Origin: Clostridia bacterium
GTDB lineage: Bacteria; Bacillota; Clostridia; Oscillospirales; Acutalibacteraceae
Direction: 5' to 3'
NCBI GenBank assembly: GCA_017407995.1
Contig: JAFQVM010000005.1
Coordinates: 1 to 64,000, forward strand
Length of the DNA stretch: 64,000 nucleotides
The translations under genes were made by a program, and so were the position numbers. Below, one piece after another: positions 9,468-19,171 of the stretch. Below the pieces are notes generated by a model. The model saw only the letters and a list, made by a program, of their open reading frames with translations. It was not told the origin of the DNA and ran no database searches. Positions within the stretch are counted from its first letter, which is position 1. Every line of letters starts with the position of its first letter.

Positions 9468-11711
9468 TTGCTGAAAAACTTATTTCAAAAAGCCATTACA
9501 ATGGTCGGCAACGTAAAACTGTACTGGAAAAAGCCGGCTGAAGGCAAATATATGCCTTTTAAGGAAATTGCCGCTTACAGCGGCGGTGGTATCGGCATTT
9601 ATTGCATCATCTACATGGCAACCACCTTGATGATTAGCGGTACCAATGTTATTTTATCAAACGCTACAGGTATACCGCCTTCTCACCTACTTATCATCTA
9701 CTACATAGCTGTTATTGCAAGTATTCCGCTTACAGCTCTTAAGGCCCATTTGGTTGATAATCTGCGCCTTAAATCAGGTAAGTACAGACCCTGGATTCTT
9801 GGTATGGGTATTCCGTCAGCATTGCTTTGTCTGGCTATCATATTTACTCCATATCACAGCATTTCAAAGGCTGCCACATATATACTTGTTACTATTTACA
9901 GTGTCGGACTTCACTTTATTTACTACTTCTTCTACGAAGCATACGATAATCTCATTTTCCTGCTCTCCCCCAACACTCAGGAAAGAGCTGATGTTACTTC
10001 GATTAAATCTATAACATATTCATTTGCGCCTACAGTCCTTAATCCCCTGCTTCCTTTGATGGTTAAGCTCTTAAACACAAATGATATGTATGATATAAGA
10101 ATCTATCAGGTACTGTTCCCAATTGTAACAGTTATCGGTATTGGTTTGAGCATAGTCGTTTTTGCCAACACAAAAGAAAAAATTGTTCAGGCAAGAACAC
10201 ATGTCAATACTATCAATTTTTGGGATGCTCTTAAGGCTGTTGCTAAAAATAAATATTTTTGGATAACATCCCTTGCTACTTGGATTTCTTTCCTTGAAGC
10301 CGCTCAGGCTAACATAATGGGTTGGCTTTACAACTACGGCAAGCTTTGCACTGACGGTCAGTACTCAATCATTACCCTCCTTTACGGTAACGCATCATTC
10401 TGGGGTATGCTCGCTGCACCATTCTGTATTCGTAAATGGGGCAAGAGAAACGTTTTGGTTATAACCAACTTATTTAACATACTGTTTATAGCTCTTATGT
10501 ACCCCGCTGTAGGCGCAAGGTCAATATGGCTTGTATTTATTTGCCTTTGGTTTAACGCCGTTATGGGTTCATTCGCACACATCCTTACTCCCGCAATAAA
10601 CGCAGATATCAGAGACTATCAGCACTACATCTCAGGTGAGCGAATTGACGGTATGTTTGGTGCCGTCGGACTGATTACAAACTTTGTCACAATGGCAACC
10701 AACAGTTTCTTGCCTCTTGTTTATGAAAAATACGGCATTACTGACAACAACGGATTCGACATTCCCTTTGATATACTTAAGTATGACAGCAACGCACTTT
10801 ATTCACTTATAAATACACTCATTATAATTTCTGTTTTCGGAGCTGCATTAAATGTTATTCCCTACTTCTTCTATGACCTTTCCGAAGTTAAACAGAGAGC
10901 TATGATTAACATACTTAAAGTCAGAGCGATGTTTGAGGACTACGGCAACAATGCCTTTACCGACAGAACTTTAATTGAAGGTGTTGACATTCTCAGAAAA
11001 GCTCAGGACGGTTATCAGAAAGAATTTGTTATAGCAGACAAGAAGAAAGACAAGAAAGCCTATAAAGAAGCCAAGAAGATAAACGAGGAAATAGAAATAG
11101 ATAAGATGGTTATGAGCGAATATACAAAGTTCTCAACCAACGAATATATCTTCAAATATAACCATGCAAAAGAAACTGTTGCAGCAGGCTTAGCCGCTGC
11201 ACTTGATGCTAGCAAGTCTATGATAGCTGAAGCTAAAGCGATGCCTAAAACTACAGATGAAGAAAAGGCCATCCGCAGTTATCTTGTCACCTTTGCAAAG
11301 CAGATAAACAACAGCAAAAAGATTATAACAAAGTACTATAACGGCAATCTTCCTGAGTTTGATAAAGGAATTTTCGAAACCTTATTTGCTAAGCAAGATG
11401 AAAATGACAACAAAAAGAGAGAAGCATATCTCAGACTTGATAAAGCAAAAGAAGATAAAAATGCTGAGTTGGTAAAAGAAATCAAAGCTGAAATTAAGGA
11501 AATTACCAATGAAGGATATACAATCAAAGGCGAAATCAAGCAAGCTACAAAAGATAACATAAAGTACAACAGAGCAACAAAGTTCTACAAGGAAGCTCAA
11601 AAGCTTGTTAAACAAAAAGAAGATTTCGAGAATATTGAAGAAATCTACGCACTTTACGATGACGCCGTTATCAGAGTTCGTGAAGCTGAACTTGCCGCTG
11701 CCAAAGCTTAA
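9468..11711 (+). CDS. MFS/GPH-type transporter with a long C-terminal helical extension
   Basis: It is 747 aa. Residues from about 35 to 465 hold around twelve membrane segments of the glycoside-pentoside-hexuronide:cation symporter type, including the loop LRLKSGKYRPW. The family is normally 450-500 aa. Here some 280 further residues (467-747) follow, rich in Lys, Glu and Ala, with no hydrophobic stretch, and most likely a helical or coiled-coil cytoplasmic tail. The TTG start is supported by AAGGGGAG 7 nt upstream. Substrate unknown: a sugar or sugar derivative is the family expectation. It is monocistronic, flanked by promoter 9359-9387 and terminator 11731-11765. Confidence 0.8.
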   Translation: MLKNLFQKAITMVGNVKLYWKKPAEGKYMPFKEIAAYSGGGIGIYCIIYMATTLMISGTNVILSNATGIPPSHLLIIYYIAVIASIPLTALKAHLVDNLRLKSGKYRPWILGMGIPSALLCLAIIFTPYHSISKAATYILVTIYSVGLHFIYYFFYEAYDNLIFLLSPNTQERADVTSIKSITYSFAPTVLNPLLPLMVKLLNTNDMYDIRIYQVLFPIVTVIGIGLSIVVFANTKEKIVQARTHVNTINFWDALKAVAKNKYFWITSLATWISFLEAAQANIMGWLYNYGKLCTDGQYSIITLLYGNASFWGMLAAPFCIRKWGKRNVLVITNLFNILFIALMYPAVGARSIWLVFICLWFNAVMGSFAHILTPAINADIRDYQHYISGERIDGMFGAVGLITNFVTMATNSFLPLVYEKYGITDNNGFDIPFDILKYDSNALYSLINTLIIISVFGAALNVIPYFFYDLSEVKQRAMINILKVRAMFEDYGNNAFTDRTLIEGVDILRKAQDGYQKEFVIADKKKDKKAYKEAKKINEEIEIDKMVMSEYTKFSTNEYIFKYNHAKETVAAGLAAALDASKSMIAEAKAMPKTTDEEKAIRSYLVTFAKQINNSKKIITKYYNGNLPEFDKGIFETLFAKQDENDNKKREAYLRLDKAKEDKNAELVKEIKAEIKEITNEGYTIKGEIKQATKDNIKYNRATKFYKEAQKLVKQKEDFENIEEIYALYDDAVIRVREAELAAAKA

Positions 11712-11730
11712 TAATTTAATGATTTTTAAC

Positions 11731-11765
11731 ACAACCTCCCTTTCAGTATGGGGAGGTTGTCATTT
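11731..11765 (+). terminator. Terminator after the GPH/MFS transporter
   Basis: 10-bp stem ACAACCTCCC/GGGAGGTTGT with a 10-nt loop, then CATTTTG. Confidence 0.8.
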
Positions 11766-11883
11766 TGTGTAAAAATATTTTCACAAAACATCCACTACTC
11801 AATATTTTTTTGGTTTAATTGTAAAATTTTGTATTTTTTATTGTTTTTTAATTATTTCTTAATAATTGTTGCGGATTATTTTA

Positions 11884-11913
11884 TTGACCTGTACACAATG
11901 CTTGTTTTACTAT
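11884..11913 (+). promoter_or_regulatory. Probable promoter of the exported propeller-like protein
   Basis: TTGACC (11884-11889), 18 nt, then TACTAT (11908-11913). The AT-rich gap 11762-11958 also has an imperfect inverted repeat TTTTGTG/CACAAAA (11763-11788) that could be an operator; this is weak. Confidence 0.5.
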
Positions 11914-11958
11914 AAATCTTGAGATTTAATCTCGTACCACAAAAAAGGAGATGAAAGA

Positions 11959-14070
11959 ATGTCAAGATTAAGAAAAGTTACTGCCGCAGTTCTTATACTG
12001 TGTTTAGTATTCAGCTTTTCTACTGCAACAGCCGCAAACAAGGGCGTTGTATATACATCAACAACAAGCAACTATACCGCTCAAAAGCTCTCTCACCCCG
12101 ATGCAGGTGTCGGCGAGGCAGATGGTATAATCGAATACGAAAGCGGCGAAAACGACAGAGGCCAAAACTACTCATGGTCAGCTGTCGGCTACGGCGACTA
12201 TATGTATGTCGGCACATGCTATGCCGCTATTTACACTACGCTTAAAATAATAGCTCAGCAAAACAACATGAGCACGGAAACCTTTACCGCTACCATGAAC
12301 GCTCTGTATAACGGAACGCTCTACATGGGCGATAAAAAAAACAATCCGGATGATTCAAACCGCAGCGTTATTATAAAATTCAATGTCAAAACCGGTGATG
12401 CCAAAATCGTAGACGGACCTAATAAATTCGGTGGATTCCGTGCAGCAATAGAGTTCAACGACAAGCTTTATTTCTGCTCCACAGCAGCTGCGCCCTATCT
12501 TCTCGAAATAGACCCCAACAACAATGATGCGACTAAACAGGTCTACACCTGCGAAAAGCCGAGCGACCCGTTTATCTCTGTCAGTATCAGAGGTCTTACA
12601 GTTTTAGGCGACAAGCTCATCGCAAGCATGATTGGCGACGACGGAGCATACATTGTTGCATCCGATAATCCTTCTGAGGGGCAGGAATCTTTTAAGGTAA
12701 TCGGCACCCAGAAGGATTTGCTTGACTATCCCGCATATCACTATAATGACAGCATTTTTGGCGGTTCCATCTGGGATATGATAAGCTTTAACGACAAGCT
12801 CTACATATCAGTTGTAACCGGCAAAAATGGTAACAAGCAGGCGTTTGCACTGTTCTGTGGGGAAGAGAATAAAGATACCGGCGAGTGGAACTTCAGGCTC
12901 CTTGTCGGCGACAAAAATGACGGTGCGAAGTACACCTACGGTCTTGGAGCCGAAAGGTCGGGTGCCGCAAACCTAATGGTACACGACAACCACCTCTATA
13001 TCGGAGGATACAACGACCCCATGATTGCTCTTCCTGCCGTTTTAAACATGGAATTCGAAGATTTATATAAGGACCTTGCATCCCCCGTCAACCTTTGGAG
13101 AATGGATGTAAACGAGAACTTTGAACTTGTTGCAGGTGAGCCAAACGAGCTTTTCTCTGAGGTAAAAGGCAACTTCGGAGCAGGTTTGGGCAGCAACCTC
13201 AACCAGTATATATGGAGAATGGAAAGCTATGACGGAAAGCTCTTTGTCGGCACATTCGACATAGGAAGCCTCGCCTATCCCCTTATGCAGCTTACCAACG
13301 GGGATATACTAAAGCTCTCACCGTCTGAGTTAAAAACACAGATTAAATATATCAAGGAACTTCATGAGCTTCTCACTAAAGATAACAGTGAGGGCGTGGC
13401 TGTAATAAGCGAAGATATAGCCGAAAATCTCGATGAGCTGTACAGCACAATGTCGAAAATGATATCTTTAATCGACGAGGGTGGAATCACTGACATAAAG
13501 GATTCAGAGCAGTTCCTTAATCTTTTAAAACTCTCCGTAACTATTTATGAGCGTGTTCGTGAGCACCTCCCAGACTACGTAACACAGCAACTCGACAAAC
13601 TATTTTCCGAGGAAAATGCAGAAAATTTCTACTACTTTATCGGCGTATGTAAATACTTGAGCGCAGGCGAACGTGGCTTTGACCTGCTTGTTTCAGAGGA
13701 TGGCGTAAACTTTGATGTAATTACAAGAAACGGTTTTGGTGACCCCTATAACCACGGGTTGCGTGTTTTCGCAATAACCGACTCAGGTTTATGCATCGGC
13801 ACCGCTAACCCGTTCTACGGAACTCAGCTTTGGTTGATAAACGAAAAGGATATCAGTACCGATAATAACGGCGGCGCCACCAATCCTCCGACAAACAATC
13901 CGTCCGAAGATGCTACAAATACACCGTCAGATAATCAGCAAAACAACAACACGGAAATGGTTGTGCCTGACACAGGTGCTTCTTCAACAAGTGTAGCAAT
14001 AGCATTCTCAACTTTAGCAGCAGGTGTCGTCTTGATGCTGTTGAGCAGAAAGAAAAAGATTTTCAACTAA
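11959..14070 (+). CDS. Exported, sortase-anchored protein with beta-propeller-like repeats
   Basis: It is 703 aa. An N-terminal signal peptide (residues 1-26) ends TATAA. The middle holds at least six spaced blade-like motifs of the form (N/G/D)-D-K/H-L-Y/F-I/V-G (for example NDKLYFCS, NDKLYISV, DNHLYIGG, DGKLFVGT), suggesting a propeller. A Thr/Asn/Pro-rich linker leads to VPDTG (669-673), a hydrophobic helix and a basic tail RKKK. That is a sortase cell-wall sorting signal with Val in place of the Leu of LPXTG. AAAAGGAGATG precedes the ATG. Function unknown; probably displayed on the cell wall. A helical insertion lies around residues 455-545. Confidence 0.75.
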   Translation: MSRLRKVTAAVLILCLVFSFSTATAANKGVVYTSTTSNYTAQKLSHPDAGVGEADGIIEYESGENDRGQNYSWSAVGYGDYMYVGTCYAAIYTTLKIIAQQNNMSTETFTATMNALYNGTLYMGDKKNNPDDSNRSVIIKFNVKTGDAKIVDGPNKFGGFRAAIEFNDKLYFCSTAAAPYLLEIDPNNNDATKQVYTCEKPSDPFISVSIRGLTVLGDKLIASMIGDDGAYIVASDNPSEGQESFKVIGTQKDLLDYPAYHYNDSIFGGSIWDMISFNDKLYISVVTGKNGNKQAFALFCGEENKDTGEWNFRLLVGDKNDGAKYTYGLGAERSGAANLMVHDNHLYIGGYNDPMIALPAVLNMEFEDLYKDLASPVNLWRMDVNENFELVAGEPNELFSEVKGNFGAGLGSNLNQYIWRMESYDGKLFVGTFDIGSLAYPLMQLTNGDILKLSPSELKTQIKYIKELHELLTKDNSEGVAVISEDIAENLDELYSTMSKMISLIDEGGITDIKDSEQFLNLLKLSVTIYERVREHLPDYVTQQLDKLFSEENAENFYYFIGVCKYLSAGERGFDLLVSEDGVNFDVITRNGFGDPYNHGLRVFAITDSGLCIGTANPFYGTQLWLINEKDISTDNNGGATNPPTNNPSEDATNTPSDNQQNNNTEMVVPDTGASSTSVAIAFSTLAAGVVLMLLSRKKKIFN

Positions 14071-14082
14071 TCGAATATACTT

Positions 14083-14116
14083 AAAAATCCCGTGTCTAAT
14101 AGGACACGGGATTTTT
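14083..14116 (+). terminator. Terminator after the exported protein
   Basis: Perfect 14-bp stem AAAAATCCCGTGTC/GACACGGGATTTTT with a 6-nt loop; the stem ends in the T-run. Confidence 0.92.
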
Positions 14117-14175
14117 ATTGCACCCTACTATTAATTATGTTATTATAAAAATATAATCATTTGGAGTGTGAGTTT

Positions 14176-14871
14176 ATGAGCAAGGTTGTAGCCATAGGTG
14201 GCGGAAACTATCATAACGATGAAATATTTTCAATATTTGAACGTATAGTTGAGATGTCGGGCAAGAAAAATCCATCTGTGATTTTTTTACCTACTGCCGG
14301 ATTTGACGACATCAATGGTGATGAACCTATTGCTGATGCTTTCAGGAGGCTTGGCTGCAATTTTGATATTTTGTTTCTTACCGACAAGAAACTATCTATT
14401 GAAGATATACGCAACACTATTTTCAGCGCAGATATAATCTATGCCGGAGGCGGCAATCTAAAGTTTCTTATGGACACTCTGAAAGAAACAGGCGCAAACG
14501 ATATTCTGCGTGAGGCCGCAAAAAATGATATTGTTCTGTCGGGCTTCAGTTCAGGAGCTATGTGCTGGTTTGACTCCGGATATGACGACTGCGGCGAAAA
14601 CCATGAATTCATGTTCGTTGACTGTCTTGGCCTTTTCCCCTACTGCTACTGTCCGCATTTTATAAGCGACTATTGGCGTAGCTTTGAAAACGCCGTCACA
14701 CAGTGCAAAGTATCCGGACTTGGTGTTGAGGACGGTGCTGCTCTGATTTTTGACGGGGAAAATTTCGAAACCATTTGCGGAAACGACGGCGGAGAAGTTT
14801 TCTACTTTGACAAGGATAAAAACTTTGAAAAAATCAATATAACAGAAAAGGCTCACGAATTCTTAAAATAA
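14176..14871 (+). CDS. Peptidase S51-family (dipeptidase E/cyanophycinase-like) protein
   Basis: It is 231 aa. Family features are the early GGGNYH, the YAGGGN loop and the nucleophile elbow SGFSSGAMCW with its catalytic Ser. The fold is that of class I glutamine amidotransferases, but with Ser in place of Cys. Characterised members cleave N-terminal Asp dipeptides or cyanophycin; the substrate here is not shown. The ATG at 14176 has TTGGAG 9-13 nt upstream; an in-frame TTG at 14161 overlaps that site and is rejected. No signal peptide, so cytoplasmic. Confidence 0.82.
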   Translation: MSKVVAIGGGNYHNDEIFSIFERIVEMSGKKNPSVIFLPTAGFDDINGDEPIADAFRRLGCNFDILFLTDKKLSIEDIRNTIFSADIIYAGGGNLKFLMDTLKETGANDILREAAKNDIVLSGFSSGAMCWFDSGYDDCGENHEFMFVDCLGLFPYCYCPHFISDYWRSFENAVTQCKVSGLGVEDGAALIFDGENFETICGNDGGEVFYFDKDKNFEKINITEKAHEFLK

Positions 14872-14873
14872 AA

Positions 14874-14900
14874 AACATCCACCCGCAACGGGTGGATGTT
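14874..14900. terminator. Bidirectional terminator between convergent genes
   Basis: Perfect 12-bp stem AACATCCACCCG/CGGGTGGATGTT with a 3-nt loop. AAAA lies on the left (U-run for the minus strand) and CCATTTTTA on the right. It serves the S51 peptidase gene and the GH4 gene. Confidence 0.88.
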
Positions 14901-14909
14901 CCATTTTTA

Positions 14910-16229
14910 TTAGTGATATTCAGGCAACCATGAGCCGTGAGTCTCAATCAAATCATCGCACATCTTAACAATTTCGTCTATCGAAAGTTCAGATGATGCG
15001 TGCGGGTCAAGCATAACAGCCTGATAGATATGTTCCTTCTTCTTTGTAACTGCTGCTTCAATTGTCAAAAGCTGAACATTTATATTAGTCATATTCATTG
15101 CGGCAAGCTGTATCGGCAGAGCAGGTTGTCTGCAAGGCTGGACACCGTACTTATTAACAAGACATGCAACCTCTACACAAGCTTCATCAGGAAGATTAGG
15201 TATAAGACCATTGTTCAGAACGTTTCCACCAATCTTATAAGGCACATCAGTAACCATAGCCTCCATTATGTATGAAGCGTATTCCTTTGTGCGTTCGTGA
15301 GTTACATCATTGTTAACATATTTTTCTCTGCTGTTCTTCCAATTCTCAATCTGATTGATACAGCGACGAGGATACTCGTCAAGAGGAATGTTATAACGCT
15401 CAATAAGCTCAGGATATTTACTCTTAATAAAGAAGTTATTGTACTCCGCATTGTGCTCGCTCGACTCTGTGCAGTAATAGCCTAAGCGGCGTATGTATTC
15501 ATAGCGAACAAGGTCGGTCTTTGTTGTGTCTCCACTCTCAAGTACCTCTATAGCTCTCTTGCGTATTTCGGGATAAAGGTCTGTTCCGTCTGCATCGTAG
15601 ATTTCAAGCAGCCAGCCCATATGATTAATACCCGCTATGCGCTCACGGATAGGCTCGTTAAAGTTGATATCCAATGCTCGCAGCAAGTCTCTCGAACAGC
15701 CCTGAACACTGTGGCAAAGACCCACTGTATTTATGCCGGTATATCTCTGCATATAACCGGAAAGCATGGCCATCGGGTTTGTGTAATTCAAGAACCATGC
15801 ATTAGGACAAACTTCCTGCATATCACGTGCAAAATCCTCAAGAACGGGAATTGTGCGCAAAGTTCTGAATATTCCGCCCACACCCATAGTATCCGCTATC
15901 GTCTGGCGTAAGCCGTATTTTTTCGGAACTTCAAAATCAATTATTGTGCACGGGTCGTAGAGTCCTACTTGAATAGCATTGACAACAAAATCAGCACCCC
16001 TGAGAGCATCCTTGCGGTTTTCAACGCCTAAGTATTTGCCCACAACAGCACGTGATTCATTGATGTTGCGGTTTATGGAATCTATCATTATGTAGGATTC
16101 CTCAAGTCTCTGTGCATCAATATCATAGAGTGCTATCTCACACTCACGAAGCGAAGGTGTGCACATGACATCGCCAAGAACATTCTTTGCAAAAACCGTG
16201 CTTCCCGCTCCCATAAAAGTTATTTTCAT
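14910..16229 (-). CDS. melA: Glycoside hydrolase family 4 alpha-galactosidase-like enzyme
   Basis: NAD- and Mn-dependent GH4 enzyme, 439 aa, hydrolysing alpha-galactosides such as melibiose in the cytoplasm. The dinucleotide motif MGAGSTVF is at the N-terminus. MGVGGIFRTLRTIPV and LNYTNPMAM are typical of the MelA branch. The metal ligands Cys172 (GLCHSVQG) and His203 (INHMGW) are present. GGAGC precedes the ATG. Closest by pattern is MelA, but GH4 members also act on alpha-glucosides and galacturonides, so the substrate is not certain. It lies 49 nt downstream of metH on the same strand. Confidence 0.85.
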   Translation of the reverse strand: MKITFMGAGSTVFAKNVLGDVMCTPSLRECEIALYDIDAQRLEESYIMIDSINRNINESRAVVGKYLGVENRKDALRGADFVVNAIQVGLYDPCTIIDFEVPKKYGLRQTIADTMGVGGIFRTLRTIPVLEDFARDMQEVCPNAWFLNYTNPMAMLSGYMQRYTGINTVGLCHSVQGCSRDLLRALDINFNEPIRERIAGINHMGWLLEIYDADGTDLYPEIRKRAIEVLESGDTTKTDLVRYEYIRRLGYYCTESSEHNAEYNNFFIKSKYPELIERYNIPLDEYPRRCINQIENWKNSREKYVNNDVTHERTKEYASYIMEAMVTDVPYKIGGNVLNNGLIPNLPDEACVEVACLVNKYGVQPCRQPALPIQLAAMNMTNINVQLLTIEAAVTKKKEHIYQAVMLDPHASSELSIDEIVKMCDDLIETHGSWLPEYH

Positions 16230-16278
16230 CTGTCCAGCTCCTTTATTTTTTATACCGCTATGCGGTTTTGTTTCACAA

Positions 16279-18654
16279 TTAATTAAACACTTTTTCCGCT
16301 ATATCCACCGCTTCTGTGGCATCTTTAGCATAAAAATCAGCACCGATACGCTCAGCATATTCAGCAGTAAGCACTGCACCGCCGACCATAACCTTACACT
16401 CAACACCCCTGTCACGGATAAGCTTTATAGTCTCTTCCATAGCAGGAACTGTTGTCGTCATAAGAGCACTCAAGCCTACAAGCGTCGCACCTGTTCTCTG
16501 CGCTTCATTAACTATATTTTCACAAGGCACATCCTTGCCAAGGTCTATAACCTCATAGCCGTAGTTTTCAAGCATGACTTTGACAATATTTTTACCTATG
16601 TCGTGAACGTCCCCTTTGACGGTAGCAAGAATAATTTTACCTTTAGGCTCACGGGGTACTCCTTTCGACATTGCTTCGTTGACTGCGGCAAATGCTCGCT
16701 GAGCTGCCTTTGCACTCTTTAAAAGCTGCGGCAAAAATATACGTTTAGATTCAAAACCTTTGCCAACCTCGTCAAGAGCAGGTACAAGATATTCATTAAT
16801 AATATCCTGTGCTTCCTGTGTTTTAAGCTTGTCAACAGTCAACTCATAGGCCTTTTCTTCAAGGCCGTCAACCACGGCACCAAGAAGCTCATCTCGTTTT
16901 GAAACTGCAACCTCTTTCGTCTCAACAACTACACCCGAAAATCTGTTTATATAATCAGTGCAATCTTCATCAAGAGAATTTAATGCTTTGTACGAGTAAT
17001 AAACATCCATCATAGCAGCGCTTGACGGGTTTATTATTGCCGCATCAAGTCCAGCCCTAAGTGCTAAAGCAAAGAACGTAGAGTTTATCTTTTCACGCTG
17101 CGGAAGTGCAAACGATACGTTTGATACACCGAGGATTGTTTTAACCCCCAGCTCACGTTTTATAAGAGAAAGCGCATCAAGCGTTACTTTTGCAGCAAGC
17201 GGATTTGCACTGACTGTCATGGTAAGCGCATCGACAATTATATTCTTTCTGTCTATTCCGTACTCTTCAGCGGTCTTTACGATTTTACGTGCTATTTCAA
17301 GACGACCCTCCGCCGTTTCAGGTATGCCGTCATCATCAAGAGTCAAAGCGACAACAACTCCACCGTATTTCTTAACAAGCGGAAATACGCCTCTCATAAC
17401 CGACTCTTTACCGCTGACAGAGTTGACAAGCGCCTTTCCGTTATAGTATCTGAGTGCCTTCTCCATAACCTCAACTGATGCTGTATCAATCTGCAGAGGC
17501 AGGGTCGTTGACGACTGCAAAAGCGAAACCGTTTTTAGCATCGCAGCGCTTTCATCTATTCCCGGTAAACCCGTATTGACATCAAGTATATGTGCTCCGT
17601 CAGCCTCCTGTGCTACACCCTGAGCAACAAGATACTCATAGTTATCATCGATTAATGCCTGTTTGAGAAGTTTTTTGCCTGTGGGATTTATACGCTCACC
17701 GATAATAATCGGTGACTCACCTAACCTGCAAGCTTTCGCAAATGAAGAAACTACCGTTATTCCCTTATCTGTAAGCTCAACGGGTTTTATATCGACACAA
17801 GCTTCAACAGTTTTTCTTATATGGTCTGTAACTGTTCCGCAACAACCGCCCAGAACAAGCGCTCCGTTCTGTGCAAAAGAACGCATGCTCTGCGCAAATT
17901 CGGATGAGTCAACATCATAGGAAGTTTTACCGTCCTTGACAACAGGCAGACCCGCATTAGGAGTAACTATAACAGGTGTTGAAGAAACCTCCAAAAGCCG
18001 TTCCACAACAGGACGCATCATCTCAGGCCCTTGTCCGCAGTTTATACCCAGAGCATCAACACCGAGACCCTCAAGCAGGGCTACAGCACAATCTACATCG
18101 CCGCCTGTAAGAAGTCTGGCGTTTTCATCAAATGAAAATGTAGCAAATAAAGGTAAATCACAACACTCTTTTGCCGCCAACACCGCCGCTTTCATCTCAT
18201 AAATATCCGTCATTGTTTCGATATATATAAGGTCTGCGCCGTACTTTACACCAAATTCAATCTCCTCACGAAAAGCCGAATAAGCGTCGTCAAACGACAC
18301 GTCTCCCATTGGCGCTAAGAGCCTGCCCGTAGGCCCGACATTGAGGGCCACAAAGCATTCCCTGCCACTCTTTTCAACAGCTGTTTTTGCATTTTCTATT
18401 GCCGCTTTTATAACATCTTCTACACTGTATTGAGATTCAAGTTTGTATCTGTTAGCACCAAAAGTATTTGCAGTTATTATATTGCTGCCGGCTTCTATAT
18501 ACGACAAGTGTATATCAACAAGCGCCTGTGAATGTGTTATATTCCAGTCCTCGGGCGCAGTTCCGGCTTCAAGTCCTGCAGACTGCAACGCTGTACCCAT
18601 TGCACCGTCGCTGAAAATTATTTTTTTGCCTATAATATCCCGAAGCGCCTTCAT
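16279..18654 (-). CDS. metH: Cobalamin-dependent methionine synthase, short form without activation domain
   Basis: Transfers methyl from methyltetrahydrofolate through cobalamin to homocysteine. Domains in order: homocysteine-binding barrel with zinc ligands in GINCGQ (Cys206) and GGCCG (Cys271, 272); pterin-binding barrel from about 300 (IIGERINPTG, DVNTG); B12 cap domain about 575-655; cobalamin domain with the axial His684 in DVHDIGKN. The protein ends there (791 aa). The AdoMet-binding reactivation domain of the E. coli enzyme is absent, as in many Firmicutes, so a separate reactivase would be needed. The ATG at 18654 has AGGGA 8-12 nt upstream; the TTG at 18675 is rejected. Confidence 0.93.
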   Translation of the reverse strand: MKALRDIIGKKIIFSDGAMGTALQSAGLEAGTAPEDWNITHSQALVDIHLSYIEAGSNIITANTFGANRYKLESQYSVEDVIKAAIENAKTAVEKSGRECFVALNVGPTGRLLAPMGDVSFDDAYSAFREEIEFGVKYGADLIYIETMTDIYEMKAAVLAAKECCDLPLFATFSFDENARLLTGGDVDCAVALLEGLGVDALGINCGQGPEMMRPVVERLLEVSSTPVIVTPNAGLPVVKDGKTSYDVDSSEFAQSMRSFAQNGALVLGGCCGTVTDHIRKTVEACVDIKPVELTDKGITVVSSFAKACRLGESPIIIGERINPTGKKLLKQALIDDNYEYLVAQGVAQEADGAHILDVNTGLPGIDESAAMLKTVSLLQSSTTLPLQIDTASVEVMEKALRYYNGKALVNSVSGKESVMRGVFPLVKKYGGVVVALTLDDDGIPETAEGRLEIARKIVKTAEEYGIDRKNIIVDALTMTVSANPLAAKVTLDALSLIKRELGVKTILGVSNVSFALPQREKINSTFFALALRAGLDAAIINPSSAAMMDVYYSYKALNSLDEDCTDYINRFSGVVVETKEVAVSKRDELLGAVVDGLEEKAYELTVDKLKTQEAQDIINEYLVPALDEVGKGFESKRIFLPQLLKSAKAAQRAFAAVNEAMSKGVPREPKGKIILATVKGDVHDIGKNIVKVMLENYGYEVIDLGKDVPCENIVNEAQRTGATLVGLSALMTTTVPAMEETIKLIRDRGVECKVMVGGAVLTAEYAERIGADFYAKDATEAVDIAEKVFN

Positions 18655-18689
18655 AAAATCATTCCCTGCAAACAAATTTGTATATCAAA

Positions 18690-18718
18690 ATTATACCAAC
18701 AGTGTTAAAATATATCAA
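18690..18718 (-). promoter_or_regulatory. SigA-type promoter of metH
   Basis: On the minus strand TTGATA (18713-18718), 17 nt, TATAAT (18690-18695). The leader is about 30 nt, with no room for a SAM or B12 riboswitch. Confidence 0.75.
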
Positions 18719-18861
18719 GAAAATATTGCTGTTTGAGTAAGTTTATATTAAGTTTTTTCAAGGTTTTATCACATACACTATTTTCATCAAAGATTTTATG
18801 TGTTATAAAAAGCCCATATAAAAATTCTTTTACATAAAGTAAGAAATTTTTCAAAAAAAAC

Positions 18862-18890
18862 TTGACTTTTGAGCTCAAATATTATATTAT
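18862..18890 (+). promoter_or_regulatory. SigA-type promoter of tRNA-Lys
   Basis: TTGACT (18862-18867), 17 nt, TATTAT (18885-18890), 26 nt before the tRNA 5' end. Confidence 0.8.
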
Positions 18891-18916
18891 AGTCAAGCTG
18901 TATAAAGCATGCAGAT

Positions 18917-18992
18917 GATCCATTAGCTCAGTCGGTAGAGCACTTGACTTTTAATCAAGGTGTCCGGAGTTCGAATCTCCGATGGATCACCA
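18917..18992 (+). tRNA. tRNA-Lys (anticodon TTT)
   Basis: It is 76 nt with encoded CCA. Acceptor GATCCAT pairs with ATGGATC. Anticodon stem CTTGA/TCAAG encloses loop CTTTTAA with anticodon TTT at 18950-18952. The T-arm GTTCGAATC is standard. It stands alone with its own promoter and terminator. Confidence 0.98.
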
Positions 18993-18996
18993 GCAC

Positions 18997-19040
18997 AAAA
19001 ACCTCAAAATCGTTTTAAACGGTTTTGAGGTTTTTCTTTT
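18997..19040 (+). terminator. Terminator after tRNA-Lys
   Basis: Long stem of AAAAACCTCAAAA against TTTTGAGGTTTTT (with a CG pair and a U-G wobble at the top), followed by TTTTTCTTTTTTT. Confidence 0.9.
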
Positions 19041-19171
19041 TTTGAATTACCACAAAAAACAAATTTTATAAAGTCTTTAGAAAATTGTAAAATAAACACA
19101 CTTGTATTGGCAGACTTATTATGATAAGATATTTTCGTTATATGACCACAAAAAATAATAACGGTGATACT

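Noticed and set aside
16246..16270. Hairpin ACCGCTATGCGGT followed by TTTTG between metH and the GH4 gene
   Set aside because: The U-run lies on the plus strand while both genes are on the minus strand, and the stem is only 5 bp; no terminator role can be supported.
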